A stretch of DNA of 46,921 nucleotides from Lentisphaerota bacterium. GTDB taxonomy: Bacteria > Verrucomicrobiota > Kiritimatiellia > RFP12 > UBA1067. The notes under the pieces are model-generated. The model was not told the DNA's origin, searched no databases, and saw nothing but the letters and a program-made list of their open reading frames with translations. Positions 17,786-25,878 of the stretch are shown here, piece after piece. The DNA lies in NCBI GenBank assembly GCA_015061665.1, contig SUWC01000017.1, positions 1-46,921 of the forward strand, given 5' to 3'. The first letter of the stretch is position 1. Every line of letters starts with the position of its first letter. Made by a program: the position numbers and the translations under genes.

Positions 17786-17814
17786 TTGACAACGCGACTT
17801 AGTTATGGTAAACT
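17786..17814 (+). promoter_or_regulatory. Promoter of the feo operon with flanking dyad
   Basis: TTGACA (17786-17791), a 17-base spacer and TAAACT (17809-17814) with a TATGG extension make a strong promoter. ACTTAG (17798-17803) and CTAAGT, just downstream of the -10, form a 6-bp inverted pair bracketing it, which could be half of an iron-responsive operator. No textbook Fur box is visible. Confidence 0.65.
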
Positions 17815-17857
17815 TTGCTACATCTAAGTGACAAAAGGTTAATTGAGAGGCTAGAAA

Positions 17858-18076
17858 ATGCCATTGGCAATGATGAAGGCGGGCGAGAAAGCCCGGGTTT
17901 TAAGCGTGTCCGGCGCGGATACGGTCAAGAAGCATCTTGGCTCGCTGGGCGTGGTCGCGGGCACGATCGTGACCGTGTATCAGGTGGCGAACGGCAGCAT
18001 GATCATTGGCGTACACGACAGCCGGCTAGCCATCAACGAGGACCTCGCGCGGCGCATACACGTCGAGGCCGTCTGA
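17858..18076 (+). CDS. feoA: FeoA-domain ferrous iron transport protein (first copy)
   Basis: This 72-residue SH3-like FeoA protein (MPLAMMKAGEKARVLSVSG, LGSLGVVAGTIVTV, IIGVHDSRLAINEDLARRI) opens the ferrous iron uptake operon. FeoA is a small cytoplasmic partner of FeoB. It is preceded by GAGAGGC as ribosome site. This copy is less canonical than the second: it has a hydrophobic start and lacks the usual RRRLLDLGL-type sequence. Confidence 0.88.
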   Translation: MPLAMMKAGEKARVLSVSGADTVKKHLGSLGVVAGTIVTVYQVANGSMIIGVHDSRLAINEDLARRIHVEAV

Positions 18077-18100
18077 ATTTTCTGCATACGGAGGAACAAA

Positions 18101-18319
18101 ATGACACTCAACGAACTAGAAATCGGCAAGACGGCGAAGATCGTACGTCTCAACGGAGAGGGCGCCGTCAAGCGCCGCATAATGGACATGGGGCTCACCA
18201 AGGGCACCGAGGTGACCGTTCGCAAGATCGCGCCGCTCGGAGACCCGATAGAGATAACGGTGCGTGGCTACGAACTCTCGCTGCGCAAGGACGAGGCGGG
18301 CAAGATAGAAGTCGCCTGA
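18101..18319 (+). CDS. feoA: FeoA-domain ferrous iron transport protein (second copy)
   Basis: This 72-residue protein has the classic FeoA signature KRRIMDMGLTKGTEVTV and DPIEITVRGYELSLRKDEAGKI. It is preceded by CGGAGG and lies 24 bases after the first feoA. Two FeoA proteins before FeoB are common in anaerobes. A run of eight T follows its stop codon (18320-18327) before the feoB ribosome site. Confidence 0.92.
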   Translation: MTLNELEIGKTAKIVRLNGEGAVKRRIMDMGLTKGTEVTVRKIAPLGDPIEITVRGYELSLRKDEAGKIEVA

Positions 18320-18343
18320 TTTTTTTTGCGGAGGCTATTAGTT

Positions 18344-20776
18344 ATGGCTAATATTAAGATCGCCCTCGCGGGCAACCCGAATTCCGGCAAGACGACGCTG
18401 TTCAACGACCTGACTGGGTCCGACCAGTATGTCGGCAACTGGCCTGGCGTCACGGTGGAGAAGAAGGACGGAATCCTCAAGGGCGACAAAAACGTCGTCG
18501 TGCAGGACCTTCCCGGAATCTATTCGCTCTCGCCCTACTCACTTGAGGAGAAGGTGTCGCGCAAGTTTCTCGTAGAGGAGAATCCGGACGCCATACTCAA
18601 CATCGTCGACGGAACGAACATCGAGCGCAACCTCTATTTGTCCACGCAGCTTGCAGAGCTGGGGCTCCCGATGGTGATGGCCGTCAACATGATGGACGTC
18701 GTGAAGAGGAACGGCGACAAAATCGACTTCGATAAGATCGCGAAGGCGCTCCGCTGCGAGGTCGTCGGCATCAGCGCTCTCAAGGGCGAGGGCGGAATCG
18801 AGGCGGCGAAGAAGGCCGTAGAGATGGCGCGGCGCGATGTTTCCGAGAAGGGACCTGGCAAGCTGCCCGACGTCCCTCATGTCTTCTCAGGCTCCGTCGA
18901 GCATGCGATTGCGCACATCGAGGAGTCCATCCAGGGCAAGGTGCCCGCAAGGTCCATTCGCTGGTACGCGATCAAGATATTCGAGCGCGACCGCGAGATA
19001 ATCAAGAAGCTCGAGATCGGCGTCGGCGAGATGAAGCACATCGAGGAGCACATACGCGACTGCGAGAAGGAGCTTGACGACGACTCTGAGTCCATCATCA
19101 CCAACCAGCGCTACGAGTTCATCCAGGGCCTCATGTCCAAGGCTCTCACGAAGAGCGAGATCAGGAAGAACAAGGCGACGCTTTCGGACAGGATTGACCG
19201 CATTGTCACGAATCGCATCCTTGCGCTTCCGATCTTCATCCTCTCGCTCTGCGTGATGTGGTGGCTCGCGGTCGCCGACGGCGGTCCGGGAACCATCCTC
19301 ACGGACTGGGCGAACGACGGATTCCTCGGCGACGGATGGCACCTGCCGTTCACGACGCACGAGGTCGACGGAAAGGACTACGAGACGGCGTCCGAGGAGT
19401 TCGCGAAGGCCGAGGCGACCGTTAAGGCATGGGAGGCCGGCGAGAAGAAGGCGTCCGTCGAGGACGAGGAGACGGGCGAGATATCCGAGGAGTGGGATAT
19501 CGACGAAGCCGCGTACAACGCCGCCAAGGAGGTCGAGGAGCCCGATCCGTCGCAGTTCGGCGTGTGGGTTCCCGGCATCGGTGCGCTTATCGGCGCGGGG
19601 CTCGAGAAGATGGGTGTCAGCGAGACGGTGGCATCTCTCGTCAACGACGGCGCGTGGGGGGGCGTCGCGACGGTGCTCGGGTTCGTCCCGGTCATCTTCG
19701 TGGTGTTCCTCTTCCTCGCGTTCCTTGAAGACTGCGGATACATGGCGCGAGTGGCGTTCATCATGGACCGACTCTTCCGCAAGTTCGGCCTCTCCGGCAA
19801 GTCGTTCATTCCGATGATAGTCGGCAAGGGCTGCGGAGTGCCCGCCGTCATGGCTGCGCGCACGATCGAGAACGAACGCGACCACCGCATGACGGTGATC
19901 CTCGCGACGTTCATCCCGTGCGGTGCGAAGACGGTCATCATCGCGATGTTCGCGGCGCTGTTCTTCAGGGACATGTGGTATGTCGCGCCTCTCATGGACG
20001 TAATCGGCATTGCGATCATTGTGATGGGCGGCATCGCGCTCAAGAAGTCCAAGGCGTTCGCCGGCGAGGCGGCTCCGTTCGTCATGGAGCTACCCGCGTA
20101 CCACATGCCGACGATCACCGGCATCTGGCGCCACACGTGGATCCGCCTCAAGGGCTACATCCTAAAGGCAGGGCTCATCATCTTCCCTGCGTGCGTGTTC
20201 CTCTGGTTCATCATGAACTTCGACTTCCGCTTCAACCTCGTGGGCGAGGAGGGAATCGACCAGTCGATGCTTGCGACAATGGGTGGATGGATCGCGTGGC
20301 TTCTCGCGCCTCTCGGGTTCGGAACGTGGCAGGGCGCAGCGGCGTCCGTCTCGGCCGAAATCGCGAAGGAGCAGGCCACTGCGACGCTCGGACTCGTCGC
20401 TGCGAACATGGAGGGCGCTTCCACCGCGGCGCACGTTACGAACCTCTTTGCGTCGTTCGTCCCGGCGTGCGTGCCGGAAGCCTCGAAGGGCGCGGTCGCT
20501 AAGCTCATCGCGATGTCCTTCATGGTATTCAACCTGTTCATCCCGCCGTGCATGGTTGCGATCGCCGTCACGTTCCGCGAGATGGGCTCTAAGGCCTGGG
20601 GCTGGCTCGCCGTGGGCTTCCAGCTGTTCGTCGGCTACACGCTCGCGCTGTCGATCTACCAGCTCGGCATGCTCGTGATGGGCTGCGGCTTCGGCGTCTG
20701 GACCGCGATCGCGATCCTCGTCGACATGTTCTGCCTGTGGGCTGTGTTCAGGCCTGGCAAGAAAGTTGAGGCTTGA
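18344..20776 (+). CDS. feoB: Ferrous iron transporter FeoB
   Basis: This 810-residue inner-membrane GTPase transporter imports Fe2+. The N-terminal G domain has G1 GNPNSGKTT (10-18), G2 within VGNWPGVTVE, G3 DLPG, G4 NMMD and G5 SALKGEG, followed by a helical GDI region. The membrane part contains the two Gate motifs (with conserved GCGVPA and the FIPCGAK segment). An extra acidic soluble insertion lies between the first and second membrane helices (around EAGEKKASVEDEETGE). The ATG at 18344 follows GGAGG. Iron uptake fits an anaerobe in which Fe2+ is the available form. Confidence 0.96.
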   Translation: MANIKIALAGNPNSGKTTLFNDLTGSDQYVGNWPGVTVEKKDGILKGDKNVVVQDLPGIYSLSPYSLEEKVSRKFLVEENPDAILNIVDGTNIERNLYLSTQLAELGLPMVMAVNMMDVVKRNGDKIDFDKIAKALRCEVVGISALKGEGGIEAAKKAVEMARRDVSEKGPGKLPDVPHVFSGSVEHAIAHIEESIQGKVPARSIRWYAIKIFERDREIIKKLEIGVGEMKHIEEHIRDCEKELDDDSESIITNQRYEFIQGLMSKALTKSEIRKNKATLSDRIDRIVTNRILALPIFILSLCVMWWLAVADGGPGTILTDWANDGFLGDGWHLPFTTHEVDGKDYETASEEFAKAEATVKAWEAGEKKASVEDEETGEISEEWDIDEAAYNAAKEVEEPDPSQFGVWVPGIGALIGAGLEKMGVSETVASLVNDGAWGGVATVLGFVPVIFVVFLFLAFLEDCGYMARVAFIMDRLFRKFGLSGKSFIPMIVGKGCGVPAVMAARTIENERDHRMTVILATFIPCGAKTVIIAMFAALFFRDMWYVAPLMDVIGIAIIVMGGIALKKSKAFAGEAAPFVMELPAYHMPTITGIWRHTWIRLKGYILKAGLIIFPACVFLWFIMNFDFRFNLVGEEGIDQSMLATMGGWIAWLLAPLGFGTWQGAAASVSAEIAKEQATATLGLVAANMEGASTAAHVTNLFASFVPACVPEASKGAVAKLIAMSFMVFNLFIPPCMVAIAVTFREMGSKAWGWLAVGFQLFVGYTLALSIYQLGMLVMGCGFGVWTAIAILVDMFCLWAVFRPGKKVEA

Positions 20777-20777
20777 A

Positions 20778-20939
20778 ATGAATGCAGCTTCCATAGTGGT
20801 GCTCGTAGTGATCGGCATCCTCTTCACGCTCGCCGTGAGGAGGGTGCTGAAGAAGGGCGCGCCGTGCGAATGCGGCGGGTCGCGCAAGATGTGCTCCGGC
20901 AAGGGCGGCTGTTCCTGCTGCGACTGCTGTGGCGACTGA
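20778..20939 (+). CDS. FeoB-associated Cys-rich membrane protein
   Basis: This 53-residue protein starts one base after the feoB stop. It has one N-terminal transmembrane helix (ASIVVLVVIGILFTLAV), a basic stretch, and a Cys-rich tail (CECGG, CSGKGGC, CCDCCGD). Small proteins of this design follow feoB in many anaerobes and are thought to help metal handling or complex assembly at the membrane; the role is not established. Confidence 0.85.
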   Translation: MNAASIVVLVVIGILFTLAVRRVLKKGAPCECGGSRKMCSGKGGCSCCDCCGD

Positions 20940-20978
20940 ACTCCAGGTGCGCAAGCAAGCGCCCTAGAATTGCATAGT

Positions 20979-21006
20979 CTAAGTTAGATGCAACTAAATA
21001 AATTAG
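20979..21006. promoter_or_regulatory. Paired CTAA/TTAG dyads upstream of a barrel gene
   Basis: CTAAGTTAG (20979-20987) is an exact dyad, and CTAA-N5-TTAG follows at 20994-21006. Outer TTGCA (from 20970) and TGCAA partly extend the first dyad. They sit about 25-50 bases before the barrel gene and just after the feo operon. The CTAAGT half also occurs beside the feo -10 box. An iron-linked operator is a guess. Confidence 0.35.
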
Positions 21007-21031
21007 CGTAACAAAACAAAAAGGAAAAAGA

Positions 21032-21925
21032 ATGAAAATCATAAACATGGCATGTGCAGCGGCCTTCATTGGATGCGCTGCGTCGTCGGTTGTGGCCGAT
21101 GAGGTAACCGAGGCTGAAAAGGGCGAATTCGAGTCCGAGTCGCCGATAGCCGCCGAATTCGGACTGTCCTTCGACTCGAAGTACATGACGTACGGCGTCA
21201 TTGACGGCAAGGATCCGATTCTCACGCCGAGCGCGAAGGTCACGTTCTTCGACTGGGTCTACGGATCGGTCGAGGCGATCTACGACGTGACGAAGGGCAA
21301 CGGCAAGCGCGGCGGCTACGGAAACCGCGCAGGCAAGTACACGACGCTTGACGCCATCGTCGGCGTTGCCCACGAGTTCGACCTCGGCGAGACTTTGGGA
21401 GCGCTGGGAGTTGACTTCAACTACATCTACGAGTACATCCCGACCGACCGCAACACGGGCGACGGATGCCCTGACACCCAGTACCTCAACCTCGAGCTGT
21501 CCCTCGGCGACCTCTGGTTCGAGCCGGTCCTCGCGATCGAGAGAGACCTGATGGCGGACGACGGAACGTACGTGAACTTCGAGATCGGCCATACCTTCGA
21601 CCTGATCGGCGAGGGTGACGAGGCGGTGCTGACGTTCAAGCCGTCCGTAGGACAGGGCTTCGGCAACAGCCTGCGCACGAAGGGATACTTCGCCGACTCG
21701 TCCGACGGCTTCAACCACGGCGGCGTGATGGACACGACGATCAAGGGAGAGTTCGAGTGGGCAATCTGCGAGAACGTCTCGCTCGGCGCATACCTTGCCT
21801 ACAGCGACTACCTGTTCGACTCCAACATGCGCGATGCCGCGCGTGCCTACAACGCGGAATGGGGCAAGAGCTGCGACCATTCGTGGAACATCGTCGGCGG
21901 CCTGGCCCTGACGGTCTCGTTCTGA
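21032..21925 (+). CDS. Secreted outer-membrane beta-barrel protein, unknown substrate
   Basis: This 297-residue protein has a signal peptide (MKIINMACAAAFIGCAASSVVA, cleavage near residue 22). The rest has alternating hydrophobic/polar strands and ends in ...LALTVSF, the terminal-Phe signature recognised by the BAM machinery. I do not recognise a specific porin family. Segments such as FGLSFDSKYMTYGVIDGKDPILTPSA resemble uncharacterised barrel proteins of related bacteria. It follows the feo operon and has AAGGAAAAAG as ribosome site. An outer-membrane channel or metal-related porin is possible; no catalytic motif is visible. Confidence 0.7.
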   Translation: MKIINMACAAAFIGCAASSVVADEVTEAEKGEFESESPIAAEFGLSFDSKYMTYGVIDGKDPILTPSAKVTFFDWVYGSVEAIYDVTKGNGKRGGYGNRAGKYTTLDAIVGVAHEFDLGETLGALGVDFNYIYEYIPTDRNTGDGCPDTQYLNLELSLGDLWFEPVLAIERDLMADDGTYVNFEIGHTFDLIGEGDEAVLTFKPSVGQGFGNSLRTKGYFADSSDGFNHGGVMDTTIKGEFEWAICENVSLGAYLAYSDYLFDSNMRDAARAYNAEWGKSCDHSWNIVGGLALTVSF

Positions 21926-21936
21926 GCGTTCTGAGC
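21919..21936 (+). repeat. 9-bp tandem duplication spanning the stop codon
   Basis: GTTCTGAGC occurs twice in tandem across the end of the barrel gene. In frame this repeats the terminal Phe codon and TGA, and a TAG follows, giving three in-frame stops (TGA, TGA, TAG) within 18 bases. Confidence 0.8.
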
Positions 21937-21970
21937 GTAGTTTTGCGGCGGCCGCCAAATGTGCGCAATT

Positions 21971-21981
21971 TATGGTATAAT
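21971..21981 (+). promoter_or_regulatory. Extended -10 promoter of the carbamoyltransferase gene
   Basis: TATGG-TATAAT is a full extended -10. It is followed by a short leader containing GGAAAGG before the start codon. No clear -35 is visible. Confidence 0.6.
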
Positions 21982-22010
21982 ATTCCTTTTCACGGAAAGG
22001 AATGCTAAAA

Positions 22011-23015
22011 ATGCTTACATGGATGGATAGCCTGCGCGGCCGCTCGCTTATGCGCCTGACCTCGTTCACCGACGAGGAGATGCTGGATCTTGTCGATCTG
22101 GCCGGGCAGCTCAAGGCTCGTCGCCGCGCTGGAGTGCGCGGCGACCTTTTGCACCGCAAGAACATCGCGCTCATCTTCGAGAAGTCTTCGACAAGGACGC
22201 GCAACTCGTCCATCATCGCGGCGCGCGACGAAGGCGGCGGCGCGGAGTACCTTACGCGTCCTGACATCCACTTCGGGAAGAAGGAGTCGGTCAAGGACAC
22301 CGCGCGCGTTCTCGGGCGCATATACGACGGCATACTCTTCCGCGGCTTTGCGCAGAAGACCTGCGAGGACCTCGCGAAGTACTCTGGCGTGCCCGTGTGG
22401 AACGGACTTACCGACGACTACCATCCTACCCAGATACTTGCAGACCTCCTAACGATCAAGGAGACGTTCGGGGACCTCAGGGACTGCACGGTCGCATACG
22501 TTGGCGATGGTCGCAACAATGTCGCGAATTCGCTCATGATGGGCTGCGCCAAGGCCGGTGTTCGCTATGTCTGCTGCACGCCGAAGGAGCTCTGGCCCGA
22601 CGAGGCGATCCTCGCGGAGGCCGAGGAAGTCGCGCGTCGCAATGGAGTGGACGTGCGCGTCTTCGACGATCCGGTCAAGGGCGTGAAGGGCGCGAACGTG
22701 CTGTATACGGATGTTTGGGTGTCCATGGGCGAGGAGGCCAAGACGGCGGAGCGTATCAAGATGCTGCGTCCGTACCAGATCAACATGGACCTCATGCGGG
22801 CGACCGGCAACATCGACGGAAAGCTCATGTTTCTGCACTGTCTGCCCGCGTTCCACGACTTCAACACCGAGGTAACGAAGGAGTCGGGCGCGCTGGAGGT
22901 GACGGACGAGGTGTTCGAATCGAAGTATTCCAAGGTCTTCGACGAGTCCGAGAACCGAATGCACACCATCAAGGCGCTGTTCGTTTCGGCCCTTTGCGAC
23001 CGTAAAAACGTTTAG
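22011..23015 (+). CDS. argF: Ornithine carbamoyltransferase
   Basis: This 334-residue cytoplasmic enzyme joins carbamoyl phosphate and ornithine to give citrulline. Key sites are present: carbamoyl-phosphate loop SSTRTR (59-64), HPTQ, the ornithine-binding DVWVSMGE, and HCLPAFHD with the catalytic Cys. The ending with FDESENRMHTIKAL also occurs in catabolic (ArcB) enzymes, so the direction of use is open. The ATG at 22011 is preferred because GGAAAGG then has normal spacing; an ATG at 22002 would sit almost on top of it. The carbamoyl-phosphate synthase large subunit is encoded 15 kb downstream. Confidence 0.93.
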   Translation: MLTWMDSLRGRSLMRLTSFTDEEMLDLVDLAGQLKARRRAGVRGDLLHRKNIALIFEKSSTRTRNSSIIAARDEGGGAEYLTRPDIHFGKKESVKDTARVLGRIYDGILFRGFAQKTCEDLAKYSGVPVWNGLTDDYHPTQILADLLTIKETFGDLRDCTVAYVGDGRNNVANSLMMGCAKAGVRYVCCTPKELWPDEAILAEAEEVARRNGVDVRVFDDPVKGVKGANVLYTDVWVSMGEEAKTAERIKMLRPYQINMDLMRATGNIDGKLMFLHCLPAFHDFNTEVTKESGALEVTDEVFESKYSKVFDESENRMHTIKALFVSALCDRKNV

Positions 23016-23108
23016 GCACTTGAAATTTCGTCCCCGATTTGAGACAATATTAACTTGCAGTGCGGAGTGGTTCCGCTATGCACACCAGAAACATAGGAGT
23101 GACTAAGT

Positions 23109-23831
23109 ATGAAGAAACTCATGTATGCCGTCTCGACGGCGCTGATCCTTTCGTCTTCCGCCTTCGCGCAGGAGGCCATAGCTCCCGAATCGCATTGGTA
23201 CACGCCACTTGAGATCGGTATCGCGTCCCCGATCCAGCTGCCGCCGGCGTCGTGGATCGTTGGAGGCGTTAGGCTTGACCTCTTCTATGGGGACAGCTAC
23301 GAGCTTTACGGCATCGACCTTGGTCTCGTCGGCCGCACGCGCAAGGATTTCTGGGGTGTCGCGCTTAACGGAGTCAACTGGAATGACGGCAATGCCTACG
23401 GCGTCCAGCTGGGTGCCCTGGCCAACTCCTCGCTTAGCAGCGTCTACGGCGTCCAGCTTGCCTCGGTTGTAAACTACGTCTACAACGAGATGCGCGGCGT
23501 TCAGCTTGCCTTTGTGAACCAGAACGGGCCGTTCTACGGCCTCCAGTTCGGCGCTTTGAACTGGAACAGGGGCATCAGCTACGGCGGGCAGATCGGCCTC
23601 GTAAACTCGGACGTCAACGAATTCAACGGTGCCTCCATCGGCCTGATCAACTATGCGGTCCGCAGCAGCGGTGCGCAGATCGGCGTCGTCAACGTCAGCT
23701 TCGCGGGCGAGGGCCTTCAGCTTGGCGTGTTCAATGCGGCCGAGTCGTTCGAGGGCGTGCAGATCGGTGTCTTGAACATAATACAGAAGGGCGCGATGCC
23801 CATCATGTGCATAGTTAACGCGAACTTCTGA
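23109..23831 (+). CDS. LA_2272-type surface repeat protein
   Basis: This 240-residue protein has a signal peptide (MKKLMYAVSTALILSSSAFA, cleavage before QEA). From about residue 50 it consists of roughly 18-24-residue repeats built on Y/F-G-V-Q-L-G-x-x-N (GVQLGALANS, GVQLASVVNY, GVQLAFVNQN, GLQFGALNWN, GGQIGLVNSD, GAQIGVVNVS, GLQLGVFNAA, GVQIGVLNII). This repeat pattern matches the LA_2272 family of surface proteins, whose function is unknown. It has a leader with AGGAG and a small hairpin (GCGGA/TCCGC). It lies just upstream of fabD. Confidence 0.8.
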   Translation: MKKLMYAVSTALILSSSAFAQEAIAPESHWYTPLEIGIASPIQLPPASWIVGGVRLDLFYGDSYELYGIDLGLVGRTRKDFWGVALNGVNWNDGNAYGVQLGALANSSLSSVYGVQLASVVNYVYNEMRGVQLAFVNQNGPFYGLQFGALNWNRGISYGGQIGLVNSDVNEFNGASIGLINYAVRSSGAQIGVVNVSFAGEGLQLGVFNAAESFEGVQIGVLNIIQKGAMPIMCIVNANF

Positions 23832-23850
23832 GAAAGAGAACGAACCAGTC

Positions 23851-24771
23851 ATGAATTGCTGCGTGTTTGCTGGCCAGGGTGCACAGGTGCCTGGCATGGG
23901 TAGGGACTTCGCCGAAGCAGATGCCGAGGCGAAGGCCCTCTTCGAGGAGGCCAACAAGATCCTTGGATTTGATCTTGCGAAGATTTGCTTTGAGGGACCG
24001 GCCGAGGAGCTTACGAAATCCAATGTTTGCCAACCCGCCATCTTCGTCACGAGCTATGCGGCCTTCCGCGCGCTCCAGAAGAGGCGCCCGACCGAGTTCG
24101 CCTGCGCTGCTGGACTTTCGCTCGGCGAGTGGGGTGCGCTCTGCGCGGCCGGGGTCCTTGACTTTGGCGCGACGCTGAAGATTCTCGAAGCGCGCGGGCG
24201 CTTCATGCAGGAGGCCTGCGAGGCAGTGCCGTCCGGCATGGTTGCGATCGTTGGCGCGTCGCCCGACCAGCTTGCGCAGGTATGCGAGAAGTCGGGCTGC
24301 ACCGTGGCCAACATCAATTCCGCGGCGCAGCAGGTCCTTTCAGGGTCGAAGGATGCCGTTGCGGCTGCTGTCGCCGCTGCGAAGGAACTTGGAGTCAAGC
24401 GCGCTATCCCGCTCGCGACCGCGGGCGCGTTCCACTCCCCGTTCATGGCGCCTGCGCGCGAAAAGCTTGCGCCCGTCATCGATGGCGTCGCTTTCTCCGC
24501 TCCCAAGTTTCCGGTTCTTTCCAACGTGACCGGCAAGCCGCACTCGTCCGATCCTTCGGCGATCAAGGCGGCTATGCTCGAGCAGGTGACGGGTACTACG
24601 AACTGGGCGGCGGACGTCGAGTGCGCCAAGTCGCTTGGATGCACGACCTTCGTCGAGTTCGGCCCGGGCAAGGTGCTTTCCGGCCTCATCAAGAAGATCG
24701 ACGCATCGCTTGCGACGCTGAACGTCGGCGACCTCGCGAGCCTCGACGCAACCGTGGCCGCGCTTGGCTGA
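23851..24771 (+). CDS. fabD: Malonyl-CoA:ACP transacylase
   Basis: This 306-residue enzyme loads malonyl groups on acyl carrier protein for fatty acid synthesis. FAGQGAQ lies at the N-terminus. The nucleophile is S90 in GLSLGEW (GHSLGE in many relatives; the His position is Leu here), and the catalytic His is H195 in GAFHSPFM. The segment QPAIFVTSYA is also conserved. It lies 27 bases upstream of fabG and forms a short fatty-acid operon with it. acpP and fabF are not adjacent. Confidence 0.93.
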   Translation: MNCCVFAGQGAQVPGMGRDFAEADAEAKALFEEANKILGFDLAKICFEGPAEELTKSNVCQPAIFVTSYAAFRALQKRRPTEFACAAGLSLGEWGALCAAGVLDFGATLKILEARGRFMQEACEAVPSGMVAIVGASPDQLAQVCEKSGCTVANINSAAQQVLSGSKDAVAAAVAAAKELGVKRAIPLATAGAFHSPFMAPAREKLAPVIDGVAFSAPKFPVLSNVTGKPHSSDPSAIKAAMLEQVTGTTNWAADVECAKSLGCTTFVEFGPGKVLSGLIKKIDASLATLNVGDLASLDATVAALG

Positions 24772-24797
24772 AGATTTGACAACAAAGGAATATCATA

Positions 24798-25562
24798 ATG
24801 AACAATCTCAAGGGCAAGGTCGCGATAGTGACCGGCGCTGCGCGTGGAATCGGCGCGGCGATTGCAAAGAGGCTGGCAACGGCCGGAGCGGACGTCGCGA
24901 TCTGCGACCTCAAGGCGGAGTGGTGCGACGAAACGGTCAAGGCGCTTGAAGCGCTTGGCGTCAAGGCGAAGGGATACGGCGTAAACGTCGCGGTTTCGGC
25001 TGAGGTCGACGCCTGCGTCAAGTCGGTGATTGCAGATTTCGGCAAGATCGACATCATGGTCAACAACGCCGGCATCACGAAGGACGGACTCCTGATGCGC
25101 ATGAGCGACGACGACTGGGATGCGGTGCTGAACGTCAATCTCAAGGGCACTTTCCTCTTCACGCGTGCAGTGGCGCGTCCGATGATGAAGAACAAGGCCG
25201 CGGATGGCACGCAGCTCGGTGGCTCGATCATCAACATCGCGTCCGTCGTCGGAATTATGGGCAACGCCGGCCAGGCGAACTACACCGCGTCGAAGGGTGG
25301 CGTGATCGCGCTTACCAAGACGACGGCCAAGGAACTCGGCTCGCGCAATATCCGCTGCAACGCCGTCGCGCCCGGCTTCATCCAGTCGAAGATGACGGAT
25401 GTCCTCCCCGAGGATGTGCGCAAGGCGTATATGGACACGATTCCGCTCAAGCGCTTCGGTTCCGTCGAGGACATCGCAAAGGCCGTGGAATGGCTCGCAG
25501 GCGATGATTCGGCATATGTCACCGGGCAGATCATATCCGTCAACGGCGGAATGATCGGCTAG
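24798..25562 (+). CDS. fabG: 3-oxoacyl-ACP reductase
   Basis: This 254-residue classical SDR reduces beta-ketoacyl-ACP with NADPH. The cofactor motif is TGAARGIGAA near the N-terminus, and NNAG follows. The catalytic residues are S149, Y162 and K166 (NYTASKGG), with the C-terminal YVTGQIISVNGGM typical of FabG. AAGGA precedes the ATG. A small insertion (NKAADGTQLGG) lies before the active-site strand. Confidence 0.93.
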   Translation: MNNLKGKVAIVTGAARGIGAAIAKRLATAGADVAICDLKAEWCDETVKALEALGVKAKGYGVNVAVSAEVDACVKSVIADFGKIDIMVNNAGITKDGLLMRMSDDDWDAVLNVNLKGTFLFTRAVARPMMKNKAADGTQLGGSIINIASVVGIMGNAGQANYTASKGGVIALTKTTAKELGSRNIRCNAVAPGFIQSKMTDVLPEDVRKAYMDTIPLKRFGSVEDIAKAVEWLAGDDSAYVTGQIISVNGGMIG

Positions 25563-25625
25563 GCGCTGGCTTACGCAGATAAGTGCTATAGTTGATCCAT
25601 AATTTACGAATTGAGGTGTTTTAAT

Positions 25626-25853
25626 ATGTCCGAAAATGAAAACAATGAGTGGCTGATAACTATGCTCCTTTGCTTCTTCCTTGGAGGTTTTGGAGTGCAT
25701 AGCTTCTACCAAAAGAAGACGGGAATCGGCATTGCGCAGCTCTGCCTTACGCTTTTCGGATGCGGAGCGGGCTGGATCTGGGCTCTGGTCGATTTCATCT
25801 TGATTCTCATTGGCCAGTACAGGCGCGGCGACGGTACGCTTTTGTCCCGCTGA
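25626..25853 (+). CDS. TM2-domain membrane protein
   Basis: This 75-residue protein has two transmembrane helices in the TM2 pattern (LLCFFLGGFGVHSFYQKKTGIG... then GWIWALVDFILILIGQY). The ATG at 25626 follows GAGGTG. A TATAGT -10-like box lies about 40 bases upstream, so it may have its own promoter. TM2 proteins are membrane proteins of unknown role, often found with DUF2752 genes, as here. Confidence 0.88.
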   Translation: MSENENNEWLITMLLCFFLGGFGVHSFYQKKTGIGIAQLCLTLFGCGAGWIWALVDFILILIGQYRRGDGTLLSR

Positions 25854-25878
25854 CAGCCAACACGCAAGTAAGTGAGTG

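Noticed and set aside
21983..22002. Hairpin TTCCTTT/AAAGGAA masking the ribosome site of the carbamoyltransferase gene
   Set aside because: With the -10 at 21976-21981 the transcript should start near 21988, so most of the left arm would not be in the RNA.
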